From contig WHUX01000001.1 of the NCBI GenBank assembly GCA_015179025.1, positions 186,001 to 250,000 of the forward strand: a stretch of 64,000 nt of DNA. The letters are read 5' to 3'. The DNA comes from Terfezia claveryi. Taxonomy: Eukaryota > Ascomycota > Pezizomycetes > Pezizales > Pezizaceae. Positions 10,139 through 21,989 of this stretch are shown piece by piece. Positions within the stretch are counted from its first letter, which is position 1. Each line of letters begins with the position of its first letter. The notes below the pieces were generated by a model. The model saw only the letters and a program-made list of their open reading frames with translations. It was not told the origin of the DNA and searched no databases. A program made the translations under genes and the position numbers.

Positions 10139-11986
10139 AGGTTGTTGGAAAGATTTGTGCTTGTTTTACCTCAACGGGTAAACATACGACGCACTCTGAA
10201 CCATATATAACAGCTTGATCGTGAGGAGCCATATCCCGAGTTTGGAGAGAGAGCGAGCACAAGAGCAGTAGGTATGTGTGGTAAATAATAGCACGAATTT
10301 TTGTTTACTACCCTGGTTGCGAAATCCCTCTACTGGGCACTCGGTTTGCCTAACATCTGGTATGATGGTCGGATGTGTGAGACATTGCCGGTTGTGGTTC
10401 AGTTGTCGAGGTTGTCCGCACCTGGAATACCCTTGACAAAGCTGACATGGCTTGAGGTCCAATGTACAACGAGGAATGTGGAACATGCAGTCATTTTTTG
10501 CTTTCTTGCTCTTTCTGCTAACCCCCAGGCATAACGAGTTTAAATGGATATATCGTTTTCAAAATTTCAAAATGTAAGTAGAAACAGACGATTTGGTTTT
10601 TAGAAGAGAGGATCACGGGAAATTGAAGCGACTGGCTGCTGTGACTTGTTTGTGTTGAATGGATAGAAAAGAACTCGAGCGGGTCCCGTATTATTTGGAG
10701 TACTAGGAAACATATTACATCACACACCTTACTTTCGGTTAGAAGACTTCCAGGGTGAACGCAAAAACGAGATATGTCCATATGTCGTATGTATATAATC
10801 CTATGATAATGAGCAATAGAATTAGATTCCGTCCGGGTAAGGTCATATCAGCTGAATTGGTACGAGAACCTACTACTGACCAAAGGGATATTTAAAAATA
10901 AAAATAAAAATAAAAAAAATTAGTTAGTATACATAAATCCTCTACCTATCCTCCACCACATCATATACTGTAAATAATTGGAGTGTAAAATTCAAAGTAG
11001 TAGTGTTGTTGTGTACTACATACAATACCTACTCTATGCACTATGTACCGTTCATTTGGGAGTATATTTTTCAAATGTAGTGGTTTTGGGGACTTGCACG
11101 CACGCTCGAGTTTTGGTACTCACATACATCGGTCAATTCTCGATATGGTCCATCCAGGTTGTTCATCTCAATATACGCTTTACACACTTCTCATGGTTGA
11201 TTCTGAATCTGTTAACAAAAAAATCTATGATATAGATCCACAGTTTGACATATAAGGGTTGATCATGTTTCATCCTGAGAGAGTACTTGATCTGAGGTTA
11301 ATTCCGCTCAGAGGGTAATAATAGTACTCTCAGCCTGCAGGTATCTGGGTAATCCTCTCTGAAGTTGAGTTCTTTTTTTGAACTCTAGACGTCTATGGAG
11401 CCTTAGGCTATGATACAGACCTAGGTGAGTATTGTATCACAGTCCCTATGGTGTATTTTGTAGCTTATCACAAGAAAGGACGCCTACTCAATGACGTTGA
11501 CCCTTCCCACAATTAAATATGGAAGAATGAGGCATATCATATTCCCATAAAACAGGATGACAATGTTGTTGACAGGAAATGTATATAGCACACTTGGTCG
11601 GTATCGATGGAGGAGAAAGTATTGCACAAGTTTGGGGACATATCCACAAATAGAGAGACTGGAAGACAGGCAAAAGCTCTTTAGCCTCATACCCACAACT
11701 CCCTTGGCCTTCACATACACCCGATCATTCCAATTGCTAACCAATCCCCTATACTTATTTATCACACCTATTCCTAAATCAGAAGCACCCTCTATCCAGA
11801 GAAAAAAAAAATAGATAAATTAAAAATTAAAATTACAGTTTCCATCACATCTCCTTATATGCATTAGAGATCCACCGTAAGTTCCTTCCCTCTACCCTAT
11901 ATGACCCTACATGAAAACAAACCTTATATACATCACTAGGCCTCCTCTTGACTCTATTCTCAACCTACCACCACACTCCAGCGCCT
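10139..11986. other. gene-free AT-rich region
   Basis: Only short chance ORFs and (AAAAAT)-like tracts (about 10885-10920) were found. The part next to 11986 is probably the 3' UTR of the DDHD phospholipase gene. Confidence 0.6.
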
Positions 11987-14900
11987 TCACAACTTCTTCC
12001 CCAAACCCGCATCTCGATCTCCCAGACTACTCCCACTCCCATTCCAACTTCCACTCTTATCCCCTCCCTCTCCCACCCCAACACTGAATCCCCCACTTAT
12101 GTTCCCCTCCTTCCTCGGCCCTGGTTGTCCCTGCACCGCCGCCGCCGCTGATTGTTGCGCCATCGGCTCCTTCCTCGGTGGACTCTCCGTAATAGTCGGG
12201 TTCGAATTCCCACCCACTTTCCACCCACCATTTCCCTCACCCTCCCCATCCTTCCCCTGCCTCCCCGCCCTCCTAGCCAGCAGCTGGCTAATTATGAAAT
12301 GCGCCACATCCTCATCATTCCAATACCCCAAATGGCTTGCCAAGCTACTAATCAGACTCAAATCAAACACGCCCTCTTGAATTGCAAAATCAATTCTCCC
12401 CGTTGCGTTCAATGCTCGAACTTTAGCTTCTTCGTGTTTTAGTTTATCTGCTTTCACATCTAAATCCTCGTCATCCAGATTCTGCGTTGATAAATCGGTT
12501 GGTTTTGTGCTATTCTTGTCCGAGTCTTTGTTTGAGGGGGTACTCGCCCCCGAGGCCTTCTCCGCTGCACGAATAAGTGCCGCAGACTTCCTCCTCTTCT
12601 GAAACCCCTCATACAAAGTCTCAATCTCGTCATCAATCAACGTCGGCGCACTGTGTCCCAAATCACCCTCCTCCTCCTGCTGCTGCCCTTGCGCTCCCCC
12701 TTCCGACATTGTACTCGCCACACTCAACGCCATCACCTTCTCCCCTCTTCTCCGCTCCCTCATCTTCTCAAACTCCCGTTCACCAACCTCGCCCCCCTTC
12801 GCATCCGTAAACCCAAGACTCCGGTTTAATAGACTACTCGCAATCCCACTACTCAAACTACTCCACAACCCGCTCACGCTTTTCGTCACGGACTGACCTA
12901 TCCCTGTTATCCCCCCAGCTAGCTGCGCTGTTCCTGTCCATAATCCACGCTTTGTGTAAGGAAGTGGTTGGGGCTTGAGGTCTGCCATGGCGCGGGAAAC
13001 GAGTGGTTCGATTCTGTAAGAAATGGGATCCGTTGGATGGAAGATGTTGAAAAGTTGGCGACAGCCAGGGGAGGAAACTTGAAGGAAGGAGGTTATTAAG
13101 TTGTTATGGCGATGTATGGATTCGTGTTCGGAGGGGTGGGAGTATTCCGAGTCAATGGGGGATTGTGCAGGGAGGCTATCACTGCAGAATGAGCGAGCAG
13201 CAATGGTCCGTCCTTTGAGCATCTGGAAGAGACCAATCGGGGATCCAAGACAGAAGAGATTCTCGACACTGTGGGGCGAAAGGAGTTAGTGACAGTATCT
13301 GAAAAGGAAAGATGAGAGTATGCATACGGAAATTCAAAAGTGATGGATTTTCCGCCACTCATTGGTTTGAAGCCCATGCCCTTTCCATCAAACTTATCTG
13401 GCCGTGTGCATAGTAGATCAAATAGAATTACACTATATGCATGGTGTCAGCACCGTCCAGTTACCCTGAGTTTGACCTTTGCACCCCTCACCTCCCAAGT
13501 GAATGTCCCACCAAACTAACTTTCCCCCTAAATCCCGGATTTCTCTTCTTGAATAATGCATAAATCCTGTTACATTCTTCTAATACAACTTTCGCAATGT
13601 GCTCCTTATACGTCTGGCTCTGATACAGTAAAATATCCAAAGCTAAATCCGTTATAAAAGAGCGGACTGCAGGAACACCCTCAACTGTGATGTCGGCTAG
13701 TGAAGGGTACTCTTCTTCAATGGCGTCACCAGAGGCCCCAGATCCAAGATCATGTTCCCGTACATTCCTACTATGACGGATGGAGCGTTCGGGAAAGTCA
13801 ACGAGGTGCCGCCAGCCTGCCGTGGGTTAGTTAAACGAACCATGTTGCCAGATGTGAGTGAGGATCTATTTACAAACTGGTAGGCATTGTATTCTACAGT
13901 TTTTCTTGGCCTCGCGGAGCTCGTCATTGAATGCTTGGAGATTGGGAGAGTAACCATAGACACTCTTGAGCGTTTGGCGCAAGACATTCACGTCTAGGGT
14001 AAAGGCCATTAGACACTTCCCAGTCAGAGGAAGCCTCAGGTCAACGAACCGTGGACAAAGTTTACACTTGCCATCCTCTCTGATAACCGTTGCCCAATTC
14101 TGCTTCATCTTCAGTATGCATTCTAATCAGCTTAGGCAGCATCGGTGCTTACCCATGTGTAGTGAGTAAAAGATGCTCGATTTCCCTCCCTTGATCCTCC
14201 GAGTTGTCATCATCTGGATGTTTATAATCCTCATTCATCTCATCTTCCAGCATCTGCTCTTCCCCAACCAACTCCCCTTCGTATGCAGATAAGTGCCGTT
14301 CCAGTGCTTTCCTTGGGTTTAGCCGCTCAGCTGCTGCCTCTACCTTCGTGTCCTCTTTGGAAGTTGATGGAGGGGGCATGCTTTTGCGCTTGTGACTAGC
14401 ACTGACCTCTGCTTTCAATGCCTTGAATTCCGGTGTAGGTGTTACTGGCCGGGAAACCGAGGATGATATATCAGGTTTCTTCTCAATTGCTGATTTTGAC
14501 CCTTCTGAGTAACCACGAACAAGCTTGATACCTCCCATATGCTGCCCAGATGAGATTCTTTGGTATAGCGTACTCGAGAGCTTTCCGTAAAAATCATCCG
14601 TCATCAACCATGCTGTCTGGGCATCAGCGAATACAACGAAAGAATTCATATGAGCCCCAAAAAGACGCCAGGTTGCGTGAGGAGTGGATGTTAGTTTCGT
14701 AGTTTGTGTGTCTGTTGGGGGTGGGGCAAGGTTTTCCGAAGCTGACCCTATCATTCCGGCGGAGGAGCCTGGGGGCTTGTCTGGTACTTCGGCTTTCCGG
14801 AAGGGCTTCACCACTAGATAACCATCCTCGAGTTGGGTAGCGAGGTTCTCATCACATGGTCGTAGAGTACTACCCTCTTGATATTACTGTGAGATGAAGA

Positions 14901-15585
14901 CTTCAATTTCGGGGGTTTGGAGTGAGCAGTCAAAAATTACCTTGATAGAACCATGTGCCCCGCCGTACATCATATGCAGGACCCAGCCAATACACCGGTG
15001 CCAATTCTCTTTTTATAATGTCCACATCAAAGAGGTAATCCTCATTCACTGGAATCTTGCTTCCATCAAAACCATGCTTTTCCTTGTCTTTTTCCTTCTT
15101 TTGCTGCTTAGGCCCAGGCCTTTCTCCAAGATCACCGTCTGAGTCCTCCGAATTCAGCTTCACTCTCTTACTTGCGAGCTCCGCGGCCTCCTCCGATTCC
15201 GCCAACTTCAGAAATACCGATTCGATTGCATGCGAATCTCGAGCACCAAATGGAACATATTTCGAAGCTTGTTTAAGTGGTTTTGAGGCCTGATCTACTG
15301 TTGGAAAGGTTGTACTTTTTGGTACCTGTACAGTCATTAGCAAAAATCCCTCCTGTAATATGAAGTCCCGGGTAGACCAACATCCACAGCATAATACCAG
15401 CGCACGTTCAATGGCGGACAATCAGGTGGATACTCCTTCTGTGACATCCTTGGCCTGAATGAAATTGTGTGATCATTCGCGGGTTTATCAAAACTATATG
15501 GCTTCGGTGTTGCGCTTCTCGATGATGGGGCCGAATTTGTAGCCGATTTGGGGGCTCGAGGTTGCAATGGCATCTTGCCAGCCAT
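11987..15585 (-). CDS. DDHD-domain phospholipase (PA-PLA1 family)
   Basis: Eight exons (transcription order): 15585-15382, 15325-14941, 14876-14153, 14099-14050, 13993-13874, 13816-13492, 13432-13328, 13268-11987; 1064 aa. The family hydrolyses phosphatidic acid and other phospholipids at organelle membranes. A WWE-like N-terminus (PPLNVRWYYAVDV) leads to the lipase core: THGIGQRLSERM, VLP-like turn then WRHLVDFPE, and the serine nucleophile motif GHSLGS, whose final Ser codon is split by the 13433-13491 intron. HPTDPISYRIEPL and RIDFAIQEG...SHLGYWNDEDV supply the D-D-H-D residues. A long Ser/Lys linker separates the N-terminus and core. The 15585 ATG is the first in frame. The first intron has a weak donor (GTTGGT) but a strong branch site (GCTAATGAC); the second ends in AAG-type AG. 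Closest to yeast Ddl1 (YOR022C) in plan. Confidence 0.88.
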
Positions 15586-16531
15586 TGCAAGCTTTACGGC
15601 GGTTTTGAGAGGCTGCGGTACCCGTACCAGCTCAGGTACTCGAGCAATGTTTTTGAATATCGTCAGTTTGAATGAAGTCCAGATGTGTTGCGTGTGGGTG
15701 TGAGTGGAGTTAAACCAACATCGACTATCCAATTACCAAGTGAGAACCTTGTTTATAGCGAGTACCTGTTGCTTCTTAAACACCGTCAGTCTGGTAAGCT
15801 ACTGACATGCCTCTCTATTTTGGCTATCGTGAGAGTGGGGCATATTAATATTGGCGGCGGAAGCCTGGCTACAAGGGGGGGCATGGCTGTCGACGTCACC
15901 ATAGAGATGGCGATAGCTTAAGCCCAAAATAGACTGATGGCGGCCATAATAGTGTGGCAATTGGGAATACCTGAGAATCTGATGGCATCCTCAGAGGGGA
16001 GACCTGGGAGACCCTACCCCTTCTTCATCTTGCCTGGTATCGGTATTGCAATTGCATTCCTCCTGTAATGAAAGAACCAGTATCCAATGAAAGTTCCCAG
16101 GCCCAAGGTCGACTGCGAGTTCAGATAATAGCCCCCCACCATAGTAAGTCCCCCGCTATCAAGATTCGAGATCATCTTGCTGTTTCATTCACTGTGTATC
16201 CAGAAACTGTATCAAACATTCTAATCGGTATATTCAAGTATCAACTGTCTATCGTGTGTCCTTCTCATTTCTTTTTGGTGGCAGAAGTGGCAGAATAAGA
16301 GATGCTATTCGAGCCCGCGTCTATACCCTTTTAGCCGTCTTCCACCTCACCCCTCACTTTTCAACTCTCATGCCCACGCGAGCTCTCCATCACACACCAC
16401 GAGCTTCCCCCATGACTATATCAGATCTCCTCTAACATACGTAGGCACCATTATTTCACTTTACTCCAACTTGTGATCCATAGTCAGCTCTATACAGATT
16501 ATCTACTGGGTTGGCTACCCTTCTTTGAAAC
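15586..16531. promoter_or_regulatory. divergent intergenic region between DDHD lipase and Yippee gene
   Basis: About 950 bp separate the two divergent start codons. It is presumed to hold both promoters and 5' UTRs; pyrimidine-rich tracts precede the Yippee start. No further gene or RNA was recognised. Confidence 0.5.
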
Positions 16532-17542
16532 ATGACTCTCAGTCCGCGCCCGCCAACCCCCCTCCCTACCAGCTCTTACACCCCTCCTTTCCGCTGGCCC
16601 AACTACCTTATTCCCACGATACCCTTCCTTCGCAGCATTCCCAAGCTTTCTTTCCTGCATGCAACCCCAGTCACAACTGTAGCCCAGTCACAGTCGGGTT
16701 CAGATCCGGACGACGACGACGACGACACTGCATCTTCCTCTTCTTACGACAGTGCGATAACCTCCCCCCAGCCAGATCAAGATTTCTCTGATCAAGTGAG
16801 CCTATCCACATCCACCTCTACAACTTCCACCTCCACCTCCTCACAAGACTTCAACTCCGCGCCCCTCTCATCCCTGCCTCCCCCTCCCCAAAATTATCTC
16901 TACGGAAGTACCTCTGTCCTCAAATGCCGCCGCTGTCAAACAGACCTCTGTTTTTCCGAAAGTGTAATCTCAAAAGGCTTCAACGGCCGGTATGGGCGAG
17001 CTTACCTATGCAACCCCATCCCAGCACATACCCACACCCTCGCAAAACCTACCACCAGGCAGCTCGTTACTGGAACGCATCTCGTAGCAGACATCTCCTG
17101 CTCAGTCTGCCTGAACACCCTAGGGTGGAAATATATCTCTGCGAGTGATCCCTACCAGCAGTACAAAGTTGGCAAGTTCATTTTAGAGACAAAGAGAGTG
17201 GTGAGGGTGGCGCATTGGCAGAGTCATCAGGTTCAGCCGAAGCCTGTTCCATTAGCACTTACCACCACAACATCTAAGCCACCAGCAGCAGCTGTAGCAA
17301 ATATGGGGGATACACTGACCCCAAGCATCACCAGCTGGGATTTGGATATTGATACTGGGAAGCGGGAACTAGCACAGGCAGAGGAATGGGGAGATGTCAA
17401 TTCGGAAGATGAGGATGAGTTGGAGGATATGTTTCTCGGGAACTGGACACCGAAATTGGCGGCAAAGCGGAGGAAATCGTGGGAGAAGAAGGTTAGTGAG
17501 AGGACGAGAACGGATGAAGGAGTTAGGCAAATCTCGGCCTAG
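16532..17542 (+). CDS. Yippee/Mis18-type zinc-binding domain protein
   Basis: Single exon, 336 aa, ATG at 16532. Residues about 115-235 form a Yippee fold: LKCRRCQTDL with the first CxxC, GFNGRYGRAYLC, then ISCSVCLNTLGWKY with the second CxxC, and YKVGKFILE. The four Cys form one zinc site. Yippee proteins occur in all eukaryotes (yeast Moh1, human YPEL, cereblon and Mis18 share the fold); their biochemical role is little known, with links to the GID ubiquitin ligase and cell cycle. Here the domain is embedded in long disordered tails: a Pro-rich N-terminus, an Asp run (DPDDDDDD), Ser/Thr repeats, and an acidic then basic C-terminus (LAAKRRKSWEKK, possible nuclear signal). Canonical YPEL proteins are about 120 aa, so this is an extended fungal form. 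Confidence 0.85.
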   Translation: MTLSPRPPTPLPTSSYTPPFRWPNYLIPTIPFLRSIPKLSFLHATPVTTVAQSQSGSDPDDDDDDTASSSSYDSAITSPQPDQDFSDQVSLSTSTSTTSTSTSSQDFNSAPLSSLPPPPQNYLYGSTSVLKCRRCQTDLCFSESVISKGFNGRYGRAYLCNPIPAHTHTLAKPTTRQLVTGTHLVADISCSVCLNTLGWKYISASDPYQQYKVGKFILETKRVVRVAHWQSHQVQPKPVPLALTTTTSKPPAAAVANMGDTLTPSITSWDLDIDTGKRELAQAEEWGDVNSEDEDELEDMFLGNWTPKLAAKRRKSWEKKVSERTRTDEGVRQISA

Positions 17543-18162
17543 GAGAACTCCCAATTAATCTTGACGTTGCACTGTTCTTAGGGTCCGGCTTCTACTTCAT
17601 GTTCATGACCGTCATTGTTTTTACAAGATACGACTATTCTTATAGTTACGACCTTCATTGACATACCGGTAGCGACGCATTTCTCCCTTGGATTGGTGCT
17701 GTTCTCGATTTGCTGCTGATAACCTTTGCAGCTACATTTATGACTTTGGCTTTTGGTTATTTATGAGGGATTTCTTATAAGCGTTGGTTTGAACATTCTC
17801 GACTTACACTGAGAGAGTGTGTTTCTTTTGTATCATACATCTTCGGTCGTGTTGATGATTCCCAGTTGGTAGCATTACCCTGAATTACTTCACTCCTGCC
17901 CTAACTCTGTCTGAGCATTCACATTTAGTATGTGGAGCAAATTACTTTCAAAACACCTGAAGCAAAATTCCTGGTTCAAGACGATCCCGCCCGAAAATTA
18001 GTAAGTAGATGTAAATTCGGTGCTCATTGCCATCTCCCCCATATCAAATCACGTGCTTAGGATTCAACCTCATCAATAACCTCATCAATAACCTCACCTA
18101 CTCACTCACCCACTCACCTACTCAATCAATTAATCAATTAATCGATCAACACCACCACCATC
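17543..18162. other. intergenic region between Yippee and PAC3 genes
   Basis: No gene was recognised. ATCAA/TCACC-rich short repeats (about 18066-18150) lie directly before the PAC3 start codon. Confidence 0.5.
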
Positions 18163-18745
18163 ATGGCAACTTCAATGTCTCCTGCCTCTCCTCCCCCACC
18201 AACAATGCTAACACCCTACCCCACGCCCACGCGCACCGCAACCACCCTCATCAACAATATCCCCACAACCGCAATGTCCATATACTTTTCTGATAAAATC
18301 CTCATCACAATCTCCCAAGGTGGACGGTTAGCTCAATGGGTACCCAGCCTATTCGCACCCTTCCCCCCTTCCTCCTTGCCTTGGTGAATATAACGCGCCA
18401 CTAATACCTACACACTCCTCACAGTTTCATACACCCCTCGACCCTACTACCCCATCCAACCCCATCCCACACTCGCACCACGAAAATGACCCTGGAGCTG
18501 AAGATCAGCTGCCCTTAGACTTACTCCCTCTCTCTTATCTAACTCCGACTACCTTGCTAGGTGGGGGAGGGGCGGAGAGGGAGTCAATGGGGCAGTTGTA
18601 TGTGGTACAGATTGCGACGGCGATACGGATGAGGGATAGTAGCGAGGGAAGAACGGTGGTGGTTGGGTTGGGGTTGGATACTAGGGCGGGAGTGGAGAGG
18701 GATAACTTCTTTGAGGTGATGGAGTTGGTGGGGAAGGTTCTGTGA
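18163..18745 (+). CDS. proteasome assembly chaperone 3 (PAC3/Poc3-like)
   Basis: Two exons, 18163-18339 and 18425-18745 (165 aa). The 85-nt intron starts GTACCC, has a CACTAATACC branch site and ends CACAG; the join gives GRLAQW-FHTPLDP in frame. The family dimerises with PAC4/Poc4 and helps build the 20S proteasome alpha ring. The strand pattern fits PAC3: MSIYFSDKILITISQGGRLAQW, then SYLTPTTLLGGG and a C-terminal TVVVGLGLDTR...FFEVMELVGKVL. The insert between the second and third segments is Pro/His/acidic. Length matches PAC3 (about 120-180 aa). Conservation in this family is low, so the name rests on overall pattern. Confidence 0.75.
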
Positions 18746-19002
18746 TTGGGGGTTGTGGTGCCACTGAGGTTACAGAGTAGTCTTCTACCAGATAGATTAA
18801 TGGAGCCACAGCCGGGGGCTAGAAGTGCAACAATAAATGAGAAAATAACTCCTAGTGAAGTATTCCTATTTGATAGAGACTAATTTTTATCCACCCATGC
18901 AGATTGCCACCATGATTAGAGACTCCCAAAGAAACAGAAAAGTAACCTAAAAGCCTAATAACCACCTGACCATCGACCAACGTTTCAAACTACCAAACCT
19001 TT

Positions 19003-19795
19003 TTACAACTCACCACAGGCAGTGATTTTTACCTCGTGCTTGGGGCGTCCAGAATCGGAACCAAGAGCCTCGATTTCCTGGACAACTTTCCTGAACTCCT
19101 CCTTGTCGGCAACTTCACCGAAGACGACGTGCTTTCCATCCAACCACTTGGTGACAACGGTGGTGATGAAAAATTGGGAGCCATTACTATATGAGGAGTT
19201 AGCTAAATGGGACATGAATATATGACTTGGCGCTTACGTATTTGCTCCAGCATTGGCCATGGAGAGAAGGAATGGCTTATCGTGCTTCAGGTTGAAGTTC
19301 TCATCAGGGAATTTCTCGCCATAAATGGACTTTCCACCAGTTCCCTATTTCCCAAACGTCAGCTGACACGAACATATACAACGGCACATGGTGAAACATA
19401 CGTTGCCTTTGGTGAAGTCACCACCTTGAATCATGAACCCGGGAATGATACGGTGGAAGGTAGAGCCAGCATATCCATATCCCTTTTCGCCAGTGCAGAG
19501 GGCACGGAAGTTCTCTGCGGTGTTTGGCACAACATCATCAAAGAGGTTGAATATGATCCTTCCTGTGAAGAAACGAAATTAACATCAGGTACTAAATTGC
19601 CTGTCATGAGAAATATTGCTTTAGGCAATTCTTCTTGTAAAGGCCTTTGGTAACTACTATTGACATCTCTGTCATAGATAAAGGGAGGTTTCACTTTTGT
19701 CATTGCCTTTCCAAGAAACTGTCGGCGAGTCAGCACTGTGCAAGCTACAAGGGCTCAGAAACTGCAGACATACCGTCGAAATAGCACTGACGCAT
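19003..19795 (-). CDS. CPR1: cyclophilin A-type peptidyl-prolyl cis-trans isomerase
   Basis: Five exons (transcription order): 19795-19774, 19718-19695, 19562-19402, 19344-19238, 19186-19003; 165 aa, the classic cytosolic cyclophilin length with no targeting peptide. The enzyme isomerises Xaa-Pro bonds and is the cyclosporin A receptor. Catalytic residues are visible: Arg53, Phe58 and Gln61 in [15 protein letters not shown], and Trp119 in VTKWLDGKH, the cyclosporin-binding Trp. [12 protein letters not shown] and NGSQFFIT are family signatures. The second exon is only 24 nt; it is inferred from frame ([23 protein letters not shown]) and gives RRII where most homologs have GRI, so this join is the least certain. 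It is divergent from DCD1. Confidence 0.9.
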
Positions 19796-20619
19796 TGTGA
19801 GGATGGAATGGATAAGTAAGTTGAAAAGAAGTATTGGCGGTGTAGAACGCTTGGTGTATAGTTTTGTTGCTTGGGGTTGAGGGAAAGGAGAAGCACTCGA
19901 GTGAACAAATACTTCTTAAAGGTTGCTGAGGCTTCAGACTGAATGTATGCGTTGTAAGCGAATCTTATAGCACGGGGGTGGGGTGGTGAGGTGGGGCTAG
20001 GCAAATGTTATAAAAAGCGGGGCTACATCAACCAGACTAGGGCTAAGCCAAGATGATCATGTTAGCCAGAAAAGCCCCCCAGTCTCGGCGAGCAGCCAAG
20101 CTATGGAGGGAAGGAACCCCATGTGGGTGTGCGTGAGAATTCCGAATGGTTGTGATGATCAGGCGTAGAGATAGTGATGGTTAGGATCCTTGGAGGGCGG
20201 TGGAAAGAGAAGGCCCCACATGGCACGGGCAGCCTCTTTGATTAGTTTATGAGATTATATCTACGGAGTAGGTGATGGCCGATTGCTCGCACGTCACTCT
20301 TCTACAGTCCCAACCAGCTGGTGAAGGGAAACATGGCATCGAGAATCTAGCCTCGTACCAGCGAATTATCACTACTTTTGACCGTTAGGAAACTACAATT
20401 GGAGGAATTGATGTTGTATGCTGGTCGCCGAGATGTGGCTGTTTGTTGGTGGGGTGATTCAACGTTGGTAGGTACATAGGTACTGTAGGTATAACGCAAT
20501 GTTTTGTTTTCGTTTACCGCAACATGCGTTGTATTGCAACCACAACACTCTGCAACACTCTGAATCTGCTGCGCCTACGGAAATTTCGCAAGTCATATAT
20601 ATATACCTATTTGGGGAAA
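19796..20619. promoter_or_regulatory. shared divergent promoter of cyclophilin and DCD1
   Basis: 824 bp lie between the start codons. A copy of the dispersed CAACCAGACTAG motif lies at about 20029-20040, and a TATATATATA stretch at about 20597-20606 sits 14 bp before the DCD1 ATG. No gene was seen. Confidence 0.5.
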
Positions 20620-21989
20620 ATGTTGATCGGACTGTGCGGTGGTAAGTATTAGTGGTTCTTCCTTTAACCTTCGTCTTTCTTTATACTTACGATCTACCCC
20701 CAGGCCTGTGTGCAGGCAAGCATGAAGTCGCCAACTACCTCGTCCAAGAACACAATTTCCAAGTGCTCACAATGAAAACCCCGGCTCCTCAGCTTTCCAT
20801 AGGTGCCATCCGCTCCCAGGATGATGATTCAGCATTCATCTCCCGTAACGGTGTTCCCTCATCGACCGTCTTTGACGAACAAGGCCGAGGAGCAATATGC
20901 TTTTTCAGTGCAGATGATTTGCTAGATTACGTTACGAAGCGGTGGAGGGATCGATTCATCACAACAGACATTCGTGATGAGAGGGTCTTGGAAACACTCC
21001 TTCGCCGGCCGTTTTTCATTTTGGTGAGCGTGGATGCACCAGTGAGTGTCAGGTGGAAGAGGTATAAGAATCGGTAAGTTGCCGAGAAAAAATATCACAG
21101 ATCCTAAAGCTAATGGATGCATAGATGTGAAGCCCAATCTCTTATGGCTCCTACATTGGAGGAGTTTGTACGCAAGAGTGATGCACATATGTACCATCCC
21201 ATACATGGTCTTGCCTCCCTTGTCCAGAGAGCTACTATCCGCTTGCTCAATCCTACTGGGTCCATCACAACCTTACATACAAAACTCAAAGAACTTAACC
21301 TGACGAATGAGGAGCGATTGAGGCCAACATGGGACGCATACTTCATGCAGATAGCATCCCTTGCCGCCCAACGGTCGAATTGCATGAAACGCCGGGTTGG
21401 GGCGGTCGTGGTCAGGGAGAAGAGGGTCATTTCGACAGGTTACAATGGTACACCCAGGGGACTTGTGAATTGTAACGAGGGGGGATGTAAGAGATGTAAT
21501 TCTGGCGATATATCAGGAAACGGGCTCAATACGTGCTTGTGTTTACATGCGGAGGAGAATGCTCTGCTGGAAGCGGGAAGAGAAAGGGTAGGGGGTGGCG
21601 CAATACTGTATTGTGATACGTAAGTCTTTCAACCTTGCAGTGCTGTTGTTAGTGATAGAAGCTAAAACTCCCTTTTCCACTTGGTTCAGGTGCCCGTGCC
21701 TCACCTGCAGCATTAAAATCGTTCAGGTGGGTATATCAGAGGTGGTATATAGTCAGAGCTACAGCATGGATACAGAGGTGAGCTTCTCCCCGAGTTCATG
21801 GGAAACATAGCTAATTGTCTTATGAATAGACTTCCAGAGTGTTGTCTGAAGGAGGTGTTAGATTGCGACAGTTCTGCCCAGTAAGTACCTATCACCATAT
21901 TTCCACCTTGAGTTCTCAATCAGGTACCTAATTCTCGCTTCCCAAAGCCACTGAACGGTCTTGTAAATCTCTGCGACCCTTCGGATTGA
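20620..21989 (+). CDS. DCD1: deoxycytidylate (dCMP) deaminase
   Basis: Six exons: 20620-20641, 20704-21073, 21125-21619, 21690-21777, 21830-21880, 21924-21989; 363 aa. It converts dCMP to dUMP for dTTP synthesis. The C-terminal half is the zinc-dependent deaminase: RRVGAVVVREKRVISTGYNG, GGCKRCNSG, LCLHAEENALLEAG (zinc His and catalytic Glu), and CPCLTCSIKIVQ (two zinc Cys). The N-terminal half is a nucleotide-kinase-like domain beginning LIGLCGGLCAGKHEVANYL, a P-loop variant with His in place of Ser/Thr after Lys; fungal Dcd1 proteins commonly carry this domain. Exon 4 splits the CPCLTC cysteine motif from the preceding YCDT. The last intron is only 43 nt (GTAAGT...TCAG). Confidence 0.9.
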
